Shown piece after piece: positions 1 through 5,764 of a DNA stretch of 6,729 bases (positions are counted from its first letter, which is position 1; each line of letters opens with the position of its first letter). A program made the position numbers and the translations under genes. Origin of the DNA: CAZUHK01 sp964620345 (GTDB lineage Bacteria > Planctomycetota > Phycisphaerae > Phycisphaerales > Zrk34); contig CAZUHK010000165.1 in the NCBI GenBank assembly GCA_964620345.1, forward strand, positions 1 to 6,729, given 5' to 3'. The notes beneath the pieces were generated by a model. It was not told where the DNA came from. It made no database searches and saw only the letters and a list, made by a program, of their open reading frames with translations.

Positions 1-1486
1 GGCCCATGCCCGAGTAGTTGTGCATCAGCGGCGTGTTGGGCTCGAACATGAGCATGGTGTAACAGCCGGTATCGCCGTGGCAGACCAGGTCGACCGGCGG
101 GCGCTTGTGCTCGCGCCGCATGTATTCCGGGTCCATCAGGTCCTTGCGCAGCTCCAGCAGGACGTTGGACGAATCGCGGTGGGGGCAGCCGGGGCAGAAG
201 GTGGGCGTGCGGATGGGGATGTTGACCTCGCCGCGGCTGGCCCGGTCGATGCGCGCCAGTTCCGCGGTGAGCCGGCCGTTGGTCAGCTCCAGCGGCAGCG
301 TGGGGTGGTCCTTGATCAGCGGCACCAGGCGCTCGATCAGCAGCGAGGGGTGCAGGCCGCGCGTGTCGGGGATGCCCGGCAGGCCCTTGGGGAACTTCTT
401 GCCCCAGACCCTGGTGCGCAGTTCCCCGGCGGCGACCTGCGGGCCGAGGATCGCCTGCACCTGCCGCTCGACGAAGCCGCGCCGCTCTTCGACGACGATC
501 AACTCGTGGCAGTGGCGGGCGAACTCGCTGACCAGTTGCTCGTCCAGCGGGTAGCTCAGGCCGATCTTGAGGATCGGGAACCGCCCGCTCAGGCCCATCT
601 CCTCCAGCGACTGCTGCAGGTAGGCGTAGCCGGTGCCCGGGGCGACGAAGCCCAGCGGTACGCGCTCATCCTTCTGCGGCTTGTGCAGGATGCGATTGAC
701 CCCCAGCTTCCGCGCTTCGGCGATCACCTTCGCGTGGCGCTGGGCCATGCCGATCTCGCGGATCCAGCTTCGCGGCGGCAGCAGCACGAACTGGTCCAGG
801 TGCGGCTTGATGTCCTTCTCGTAGTTCAACACCGCCTGCTGATGCGAATTGAGCGAAGGGTATTGATTCGTCTTGAGTTCGACCGTCCCGCCGCCGTCGG
901 CCAGGGCGACGGTCATCATGTAGCCGATGTAGATCTGCCCGGCCTTGCCGAGCTTGAAAGAGACGTCGACCCAGTCCTTCACTTCCTGCGGGCCGGACGG
1001 CTCGAGCATCGGCATGCGCAGGTGCTCGGCAATGAAGCGACTGTCGACCGGCACCTGGGTGGAGTCGGACCAGGGGTCGTCACCGCAGACGACCAGCACC
1101 CCGCCGTCGCCCTTGGTGCCGGCGAGCACGCCCAGGGCCAGCGCGTCGGCGGCCACGTGAACGCCGACGCTCTTGAACGCGACAACGCATCGGCACCCGG
1201 TCATCTGGGCGCCGTTGACCATGGCGACCGACAGGGCCTCGTTGGCCGCGAGCTTGGCGGCGATGCCGCGCTCGCAGAGCAGGCCCGCGGCGGACTGGAA
1301 GGCGTCGAAGAATCCGGCCAGCGGCGAACCGGGGTAGCCGGTCAACAGGTGGACGCCGCCCTCGGTTTCCAAGGCGCCTTTGAGCAACAGCTCGTTGCCG
1401 GTGTAAATCTCCCGCCCCGCCGATTGGGTAAAGCGCGGGTCCGTCTTCATCGGTGCATGCTCTCGATCGCCTTCGTGCCGCGCCAT
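1..1486 (-). CDS. Indolepyruvate/2-oxoacid:ferredoxin oxidoreductase, N-terminal part (IorA-like), 3' end beyond window
   Basis: The minus strand is open from an ATG at 1486 to the left edge (about 495 residues, no stop), so the C-terminus is missing. Enzymes of this family use thiamine diphosphate and Fe-S clusters to convert aryl- or other 2-oxoacids plus CoA to acyl-CoA, CO2 and reduced ferredoxin in the cytoplasm. Visible motifs, numbered from 1486: TGNELLLKGAL then TGYPGSP (YPGSP at 51-55) of the pyrimidine-binding domain; a central domain with GDDPWSDSTQVP; FCPGCPH at about 430-436; and CHGDTGCYT at about 469-477, where the TPP/Mg-binding domain begins. The frame runs off the edge in NYSGMG. 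The 1486 start has GGAGG four bases upstream; a second in-frame ATG at 1450 gives MKTDPRFTQ and fits where homologues usually begin, but has only a weak GAGAG. Whether the IorB-like (gamma) domain is fused downstream, as in long single-chain forms, cannot be seen. Family assignment is firm; the substrate is inferred. Confidence 0.9.
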   Translation of the reverse strand, partial: MARHEGDREHAPMKTDPRFTQSAGREIYTGNELLLKGALETEGGVHLLTGYPGSPLAGFFDAFQSAAGLLCERGIAAKLAANEALSVAMVNGAQMTGCRCVVAFKSVGVHVAADALALGVLAGTKGDGGVLVVCGDDPWSDSTQVPVDSRFIAEHLRMPMLEPSGPQEVKDWVDVSFKLGKAGQIYIGYMMTVALADGGGTVELKTNQYPSLNSHQQAVLNYEKDIKPHLDQFVLLPPRSWIREIGMAQRHAKVIAEARKLGVNRILHKPQKDERVPLGFVAPGTGYAYLQQSLEEMGLSGRFPILKIGLSYPLDEQLVSEFARHCHELIVVEERRGFVERQVQAILGPQVAAGELRTRVWGKKFPKGLPGIPDTRGLHPSLLIERLVPLIKDHPTLPLELTNGRLTAELARIDRASRGEVNIPIRTPTFCPGCPHRDSSNVLLELRKDLMDPEYMRREHKRPPVDLVCHGDTGCYTMLMFEPNTPLMHNYSGMG

Positions 1487-1603
1487 CGGGCCTCCGTGCG
1501 GGAGATGGACGGGAAGGTCGGTAAGTTCGTTCCGCCGGCCGGGGGTACTGTTACGTCAACCCACCTCGGCCGGCCCGGGTTCAATCAGCGTATTGTAAGG
1601 CCA

Positions 1604-1619
1604 GCATCGGGATCGATGC
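1604..1619. repeat. Perfect 6-bp inverted repeat, candidate operator for the oxidoreductase
   Basis: GCATCG and CGATGC flank a 4-base centre (GGAT). The repeat lies just upstream of the minus-strand TACAAT box at 1597-1592, where a -10/-35 spacer would be, so a regulator bound here could affect transcription of the oxidoreductase gene. There is no T-tract, so a terminator is unlikely. The direct repeat GCCAGC also occurs at 1600-1605 and 1618-1623. Six-base arms arise often by chance in GC-rich DNA. Confidence 0.25.
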
Positions 1620-1764
1620 CAGCGGAATTCACGGTAAATTAGTAAACGCCGCGCCGACCGCAACGCCCGCAACCTTGGCTATGCAAGGGCTTTACCCCGA
1701 CGTTTGCGCCGGGCGCCGCCAGCGGGGTCCGGGCGATTTTGCTGGACGCAAGCCGGCCAGCAAC

Positions 1765-1770
1765 TATTAT
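1765..1770 (+). promoter_or_regulatory. Possible -10 box for the acyltransferase gene
   Basis: TATTAT matches the sigma-70 -10 consensus at five of six bases and is one of the few AT-rich patches here. A transcript would start near 1777, leaving a leader of about 80 nt before the ATG at 1856. The -35 position (CTGGAC at 1742-1747, 17-bp spacing) is a poor match. If real, it lies downstream of the TTG at 1739 and so rules out that upstream start. Confidence 0.25.
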
Positions 1771-1821
1771 TGACTCCAACGCCGAACCGCGAGGCGACCG
1801 GGCACGTGCTCGGTGGGGCAT

Positions 1822-1838
1822 CGGTCGGCCCCCGACCG
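1822..1838 (+). repeat. Perfect 7-bp stem-loop just before the acyltransferase start
   Basis: CGGTCGG and CCGACCG pair perfectly around a CCC loop. The stem ends 17 bases before the ATG at 1856 and 4 bases before a weak AGGG at 1843-1846 that may serve as the ribosome binding site. As RNA it would be a stable GC-rich hairpin in the 5' leader that could limit ribosome access. No U-tract follows. Its regulatory role is inference. Confidence 0.35.
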
Positions 1839-1855
1839 CAACAGGGCAGCCACGG

Positions 1856-3697
1856 ATGGTCAGTTCGCCGACAACCCAACCCACGCCCTTCCGCCTGCCC
1901 CGGGCGACGCGCGGTCTGACGCGCCGCGCGCTGTCGGCCCTGTTCAACCCCGCGGCCGAACGCGCCCTGGCCCTGCACCGGCTGACCGAGATTTACCACG
2001 GCGCCCACGCCGACCGCCGGCCCGACGACACGCGGCACTTCGTCGAAAAAGTGCTCGACCAGATGAACGTCAAGGTCGACATCAACCCCGCCGAGCTCGA
2101 ACGCATCCCCAAGACCGGCCCGGTGGTCATCACGGCCAACCACCCCTTCGGTGCGGTCGACGGCATGATCCTCATGGCCATCCTTCGCCGCGCCAGGCCT
2201 GACGACTCCAAGGTGCTGGTCAACTACCTGCTCAGCCGCATTCAAGAGCTGCGCGACATGCTCATCTGTGTCGATCCGTTCGGCTCCGAATCGGCGCGGA
2301 CGCGCAACCTGGCGCCGCTGAAGGAGGCGATGCGCTGGGTCAAGGACGGCCACGCCCTGGCGACCTTCCCCGCCGGCGAAGTGGCGCACTTCAACTTCCA
2401 CCAACGCGCGATCGTCGACCCCCAATGGTCGGATACGGTCGGCCGCATCGTCCGCCGAACCGGCGCGCAGGTCGTGCCGCTGTATTTCCACGGCCGCAAC
2501 AGCCAGGTCTTCCAACTGCTGGGGATGATCCACCCGCGGCTGCGCACCGCGATGCTGCCGCGCGAGCTGCTCAAGAAAAAGCAGCGCACCATCAAGGTGC
2601 GCATCGGCCACCCGATCCCCGCGTCGCGCCTGGCGGAGTTCGGCGACGACCGCCGGCTCACCGATTACCTGCGCCTGCGGACCTACCTGCTGGCCGCGGG
2701 GCTGCATCGCAGGCGGCGGTCGAAGCTGTCGCTGCGGCCCCAGCAGACCCAGCCCGACCCGGCCGACGGCGAGCCGATCGTTCCGGCCCAGCCCGCCGAG
2801 GTGCTCGAACGCGAGATCGCCGCCCTGCCCGCCGGGGCCCACCTGGTCACCGCGGGCGAGCAGGCGGTTTACCTCGCCACGGCCGGGCAGATCCCGCACA
2901 TGCTCCGCGAGCTCGGCCGCCTGCGCGAGGTCACCTTCCGCGCCGTCGGCGAAGGCACGGGCAGGCCGATCGACCTGGACCGGTTCGATGAAACCTACCT
3001 GCACCTTTTCATCTGGCACCGGGCCGACCGGCAGCTCGTCGGGGCCTACCGCCTGGGCCAGACCGACCGTATCGTGCCGCACCAAGGCGTGGCGGGGCTG
3101 TACACCAGCACGCTGTTCGATTTCGGGGAGAAGCTGATCCGCCAGATCAGCCCCGCGCTGGAGATGGGCCGATCGTTCGTCGCCCCGCCGTACCAAAAGA
3201 GCTACGCGCCGCTGATGAACCTGTGGAAGGGCATCGCGACGTTCGTCTGCCGCAACCCCCGGTACGTGCACCTGTTCGGGCCGGTGAGCATCTCCAACGA
3301 CTACCACGACCTGTCGCGCCGGCTGATCGTGGACTTTCTGACGGCCAACGAGTTGGCGCCGCAACTGGCGCGGCTGGCGCGGCCCAAGCACCCGATGCGC
3401 CGCCGACGCCGCGGCAAGATCGTCAAGGGCTTCGACTCGGTCGTCATCAACGACATCGACGAGGTCAGCGACCTGATCGCCGACATCGAGCGCCAGCCCA
3501 AGGGCGTGCCGATCCTGCTCAAGCAGTACCTGCGACTCAACGCCAAGCTGCTGGGCTTCAACATCGACCCGGACTTCGGCGACGTGCTCGACGGGCTGAT
3601 CGTGATCGACCTGCGCCAGACCGACCCGCGCATCCTCGGCAAGTACATGGGCCGGGAGGCCTGCCGGGCATACCTGGCCGGCCACGGCGTGCAATAG
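1856..3697 (+). CDS. Fused lysophospholipid acyltransferase / GNAT N-acyltransferase (OlsF-like)
   Basis: This 613-residue protein joins two acyltransferases. Residues about 75-260 are a PlsC/LPLAT domain: NHPFGAVDG at 95-103 carries the catalytic His and Asp, FPAGEV at 171-176 corresponds to the FPEG block, and VPLYFHGRNS begins near 207. A proline-rich linker (about 290-315) leads to a hemolysin-type GNAT domain (about 330-490) with the conserved EMGRSFV at 436-442. The C-terminal region carries LLKQYLRLNAKLLGFNIDPDF (from about 554) and LDGL, typical of this acyltransferase family. In OlsF proteins of this layout the GNAT half N-acylates ornithine and the PlsC half adds the second acyl chain, giving ornithine lipid at the inner membrane face. 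The amino acid used here (ornithine, glycine or other) cannot be read from sequence. No signal peptide or clear transmembrane helix is seen. The frame is open back to a TTG at 1739, but the first 39 residues look non-conserved, so I chose ATG 1856 with AGGG nine bases upstream. It stands alone in its orientation; the next gene is 143 bp away. Confidence 0.9.
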   Translation: MVSSPTTQPTPFRLPRATRGLTRRALSALFNPAAERALALHRLTEIYHGAHADRRPDDTRHFVEKVLDQMNVKVDINPAELERIPKTGPVVITANHPFGAVDGMILMAILRRARPDDSKVLVNYLLSRIQELRDMLICVDPFGSESARTRNLAPLKEAMRWVKDGHALATFPAGEVAHFNFHQRAIVDPQWSDTVGRIVRRTGAQVVPLYFHGRNSQVFQLLGMIHPRLRTAMLPRELLKKKQRTIKVRIGHPIPASRLAEFGDDRRLTDYLRLRTYLLAAGLHRRRRSKLSLRPQQTQPDPADGEPIVPAQPAEVLEREIAALPAGAHLVTAGEQAVYLATAGQIPHMLRELGRLREVTFRAVGEGTGRPIDLDRFDETYLHLFIWHRADRQLVGAYRLGQTDRIVPHQGVAGLYTSTLFDFGEKLIRQISPALEMGRSFVAPPYQKSYAPLMNLWKGIATFVCRNPRYVHLFGPVSISNDYHDLSRRLIVDFLTANELAPQLARLARPKHPMRRRRRGKIVKGFDSVVINDIDEVSDLIADIERQPKGVPILLKQYLRLNAKLLGFNIDPDFGDVLDGLIVIDLRQTDPRILGKYMGREACRAYLAGHGVQ

Positions 3698-3719
3698 CCC
3701 CGGCCCCCTGCGGAGCGGA

Positions 3720-3768
3720 CCACCGGCAACGGGCCCCCGCCCATTCCATAAAACGGCTCTGCCGGTGG
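3720..3768 (+). repeat. Long-range inverted repeat after the acyltransferase gene
   Basis: CCACCGGCA (3720-3728) and TGCCGGTGG (3760-3768) are perfect 9-bp arms separated by 31 bases, which contain a small GGGC-CCCC-GCCC hairpin at 3731-3742. It begins 22 bp after the acyltransferase stop and could fold at the 3' end of that mRNA. No run of T follows, so it is not a canonical intrinsic terminator. It may protect the 3' end or simply be chance. Confidence 0.35.
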
Positions 3769-3773
3769 CGTCA

Positions 3774-3797
3774 CCGCGCGGATCACAAACGGCGCGG
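3774..3797. repeat. Inverted repeat upstream of the toxin-antitoxin pair
   Basis: CCGCGC (3774-3779) and GCGCGG (3792-3797) are perfect arms around a 12-base, more AT-rich centre. The repeat lies 43 bp before the chosen antitoxin start. Toxin-antitoxin operons are usually repressed by their own antitoxin bound to palindromes in this position, so this is a candidate operator. A second, weaker candidate is TACA-N6-TGTA at 3814-3827. The rest of 3698-3840 shows no gene. Confidence 0.3.
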
Positions 3798-3840
3798 AGC
3801 GATCTGGCCGATGTACAGCAGTATGTATAGGATGATGTGC

Positions 3841-4110
3841 ATGAAATCGATCAATGCCATTACGATCCGGCAGTCGCTGGGCAGCGTGCTCAACCAGTTG
3901 GACGCCGGCGGCGAGCCGGTGCTGGTCACACGCGACCGCAAACCCGTCGCGGCACTGATCTCCATGGAGGACTTCGAGGCGCGTTTCGTCGATCGGCTCA
4001 GCGAACAAGCGGTCCGCGAACGTCTGTCGCAGCTCGATCAATGCCGTGTCAAGCCGCGGCGTGGCCATTCGCCGATGCGCGTCCTGCGCGACCTGCGGGA
4101 CAGTCGATGA
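3841..4110 (+). CDS. Phd/YefM-family antitoxin of a VapC toxin-antitoxin pair
   Basis: This 89-residue protein has the N-terminal pattern of Phd/YefM antitoxins: MKSINAITIRQSLGSVLNQL, a short GGEPVLVTRDRKPVAALIS segment (about 23-41), then EDFEARF. That domain normally dimerises and binds the operator DNA. The Arg-rich C-terminal tail (about 55-89) is the part that, in the family, is disordered until it wraps and inhibits the toxin. The stop codon overlaps the toxin start (ATGA, 4107-4110), so the two are translationally coupled. Five in-frame ATGs occur at 3811, 3823, 3832, 3835 and 3841. I chose 3841 because AGGA (3829-3832) lies eight bases before it and MKSINA matches the usual family N-terminus; GGAG at 3796-3799 is 11 bases from 3811, so a product ten residues longer is possible. 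Confidence 0.86.
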   Translation: MKSINAITIRQSLGSVLNQLDAGGEPVLVTRDRKPVAALISMEDFEARFVDRLSEQAVRERLSQLDQCRVKPRRGHSPMRVLRDLRDSR

Positions 4111-4514
4111 CCGTTGTGCTCGACGCTTCGGTCGCGATCGCCTGGTTTCTCGAACAGGAGCACAGCGCCAGCGCGCGTCGTGCCGCCGAGGCGATCCTCC
4201 GCGGCTCGGTCAGTGCGGTCGTGCCGGAGCTGTTCTTCTACGAAGTACTCGCGGTGCTGGGCCGCAAGCACCCGGACTTCGGCTCCTGGTGCAACACCGG
4301 CTTGACGTGGCTGATGGACGCGCCGATCGCGCGGGTCGCGATGTCGGCCGACATCGGTCGAGCGATGCAACCGTTGGTCGACTCAGGCCTGACCGGATAT
4401 GACGCGGCCTACGCGGCGGTCGCGAAAATGACCGGCGCCCGCTGGCTGACCTTCGACACCCGTGCCCGCCGGACACTGGGCAATCCGAAGTGGATCATCC
4501 ACGAACTGACTTGA
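4107..4514 (+). CDS. vapC: VapC-type PIN-domain ribonuclease toxin
   Basis: This 135-residue protein is a complete single PIN domain, the usual VapC size. The acidic residues that hold Mg2+ in PIN nucleases are present: D6 in VVLDASVAIAWF, E46 in PELFFYEVLAVL, D99 in LTGYDAAYAAVA, and D117 in WLTFDTRA. The toxin is therefore predicted to be an active endoribonuclease; characterised VapC proteins cut initiator tRNA, other tRNAs or rRNA, and which target applies here is unknown. Translation begins inside the antitoxin stop (4-nt overlap), with GGGA six bases upstream as a modest ribosome binding site. Pairing of a PIN toxin with a Phd/YefM antitoxin is common. The gene ends 15 bp from the end of convergent prfB, with no terminator visible between them. 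There is no frameshift or missing catalytic residue. Confidence 0.93.
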   Translation: MTVVLDASVAIAWFLEQEHSASARRAAEAILRGSVSAVVPELFFYEVLAVLGRKHPDFGSWCNTGLTWLMDAPIARVAMSADIGRAMQPLVDSGLTGYDAAYAAVAKMTGARWLTFDTRARRTLGNPKWIIHELT

Positions 4515-4529
4515 CGACCGGGCCGTTCG

Positions 4530-5649
4530 TTACCCCTTCGGCGACTGGTGCTTGAGCGTCTGGCGCCGTCGCAGTTCGGCGTCGATGAAACCGTCCAGGT
4601 CGCCGTCGAGCACGCGCTGGGGGTTGCCCACTTCGTAACCGGTGCGGGTGTCCTTGACGCGGTTGTCGTACAAGACATAGTTGCGAATCTGCGTGCCCCA
4701 GCCCATCTTCAGGTCGCCCTGCTCGCTGCTGCGTTCGGCCTCGCGCTTCTCCTCCTCGCGTTGCTCGAGCTTGGCCTGGAGGATGCCCATGGCGATCTTC
4801 TTGTTCTGCACCTGGCTTTTCTCATTGGAGCAGACCACCTGGATGCCCGTGGCCTTGTGCATGATGCGGCAGGCGGTGGCGACCTTGTTCACGTTCTGCC
4901 CGCCCGGGCCGGAGCTGCGCGCGAAGAACTCGATGTCGCAGTCCTTCTCGCTGACGGTGATGTCGGTCTCGTCGAACTCGGGCGTGATGTCGACCGTGGC
5001 GAAGCTGGTCTGCCGCTTGCCCTGGGCGTTGAACGGGCTGACGCGCGCCAGCCGGTGCGTGCCGCGCTCGCAATTCAGATACCCGAAGGCGTAAGGCCCT
5101 TTCACGTGCAGCGTCACGTCGCTGATGCCCGCCTCCTCGCCGTGGTGCTTGTCGATCTCCTCGACCTTCCACTCGCAGCGCTCACAGTAGTACAGATACA
5201 TCCGCAGCAGCATCTCCGCCCAGTCGTTGGCCTCGGTGCCGCCGTCGCCGGAGTAGATCGACAGGAAGCAATTGCGGTGATCGTGCTTGCCCGCCAGCAG
5301 CGAGCGCAGCTCGACCTTCTCGTACTGCCGCTCGGCCTCAGCCAGTTGCTGGTCGATCTCGACGATGGTGTCGGCGTCGGCCTCGGCGTCGGCCATCTCG
5401 TACAACTCGGCCAGGTCGTTGACCGTATCGGTCAACGTCTGCACCGGGTCGATCAGCGCCTTGGTCGCCTTGAGCTGCGCCACCACCTTCTGCGCCTTGT
5501 CCTGGTCATTCCAGAAATCGGGCGCGTTCATCTGCTGCTCGAGCTCGTCGAGCTGTCTGCGACGGTGGTCGATGTTAAAGAGAGTCGCGGATGGTCAAGA
5601 TCCGCGCCTGCAACTGTTCGAGGTCGGCCTGAATGTTTTCGTGAATCAT
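4530..5649 (-). CDS. prfB: Peptide chain release factor 2, expressed by +1 programmed frameshift
   Basis: RF2 recognises UGA and UAA stop codons on the ribosome and triggers peptide release. The first 24 codons run from ATG 5649 (MIHENIQADL...IRDSL) to an in-frame TAA at 5577-5575. Slipping +1 on the CTT before it continues as NIDHRRRQLDELEQQ and joins the long frame to TAA 4530, giving 372 residues. In that numbering the stop-reading SPF tripeptide is at 204-206 and the catalytic GGQ (in SSGPGGQNVNK) at 249-251, one residue from the positions in E. coli RF2, which supports the shifted reading. The N-terminal coiled-coil domain, the SGDGGTEANDWAEMLLRMY region and C-terminal DTRTGYEVGNPQRVLDGDLDGF are all typical. 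An unshifted start at ATG 5531 would give a 333-residue protein lacking the conserved first helix, so I reject it. The gene follows the aminotransferase on the same strand after 115 bp and probably has its own promoter. Confidence 0.96.
5574..5580 (-). other. Programmed +1 frameshift site of prfB with UAA stop
   Basis: Read on the minus strand this is CTT-TAA-C. The ribosome decodes CTT (codon 24), pauses at the stop, slips one base to TTT and continues with AAC. It matches the classical RF2 site CUU-UGA-C at six of seven bases, including the C after the stop that weakens termination. The difference is UAA for UGA. The usual AGGGGG-like anti-Shine-Dalgarno stimulator three bases upstream is absent; the preceding codons are CGC GAC TCT. 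That the coding potential continues smoothly in the +1 frame shows the shift must occur; its efficiency is unknown. Confidence 0.9.
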
Positions 5650-5655
5650 GCGAGG

Positions 5656-5683
5656 ATTGTAGCCGCCCCACCGGCCCGGACAA
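5656..5683 (-). promoter_or_regulatory. Candidate prfB promoter abutting the start codon
   Basis: On the minus strand TTGTCC (5683-5678, four of six to the -35 consensus) is followed after 16 bases by TACAAT (5661-5656, five of six to the -10 consensus). The -10 box ends six bases before the ATG at 5649, so transcription would begin at or next to the start codon. This agrees with the lack of any Shine-Dalgarno sequence there. The transcription start is inferred, not seen. Confidence 0.45.
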
Positions 5684-5764
5684 GCGCCGCCCTGGGCCCC
5701 GATCGGCCGGGTCACGACGATCAACGCTTTGGGCGGCTTGACGTCCCTGCCATCGGCGACCCGC

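Larger units (their letters stand above)
1487..1855. promoter_or_regulatory. Divergent intergenic region between oxidoreductase and acyltransferase
   Basis: This 369-bp stretch separates two divergently transcribed genes and must hold both promoters. I find no convincing gene in it. The acyltransferase frame stays open upstream to a TTG at 1739, but no family-like sequence is encoded there. It contains a TACAAT -10-like box on the minus strand (1597-1592) without a good -35, a TATTAT box on the plus strand (1765-1770) also with a poor -35, and perfect inverted repeats at 1604-1619, 1673-1688 (5-bp arms) and 1822-1838. Confidence 0.5.

Noticed and set aside
20..1642. A 540-codon open frame on the plus strand
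   Set aside because: It lies opposite the oxidoreductase, and its translation is low-complexity (rich in Ala, Gly, Arg, Val, Gln, Asp) with no family motifs. The minus strand carries YPGSP, FCPGC and GDTGC in the right order.
1739..1855. TTG-initiated 39-residue N-terminal extension of the acyltransferase
   Set aside because: It has no ribosome binding site, covers the TATTAT box and the 1822-1838 hairpin, and does not look like the family N-terminus.
1679..3694. A 671-codon open frame on the minus strand
   Set aside because: It is the antisense shadow of the acyltransferase, a common effect of high GC at third codon positions; its translation shows no recognisable domain.
4490..4502. GTGGAT-C-ATCCAC palindrome near the end of vapC, as a terminator or operator
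   Set aside because: It is inside coding sequence (KWIIHEL), has a single-base centre and no T-run, so it is most likely incidental.
5542..5554. Small inverted repeat downstream of the prfB shift site, as a frameshift-stimulating hairpin
   Set aside because: The 5-bp stem is about 20 nt beyond the stop, too far for a typical stimulator, and RF2 frameshifting is not known to use a downstream structure.
4548..5741. A 397-codon open frame on the plus strand opposite prfB
   Set aside because: The Leu/Val/Ala/Asp-rich translation looks membrane-like in places but mirrors RF2 codons exactly, and RF2 is unmistakable on the other strand.
5650..5764. Terminator between the aminotransferase and prfB
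   Set aside because: The 115-bp gap is very GC-rich, but I find no good stem followed by a T-tract; only the prfB promoter boxes stand out.
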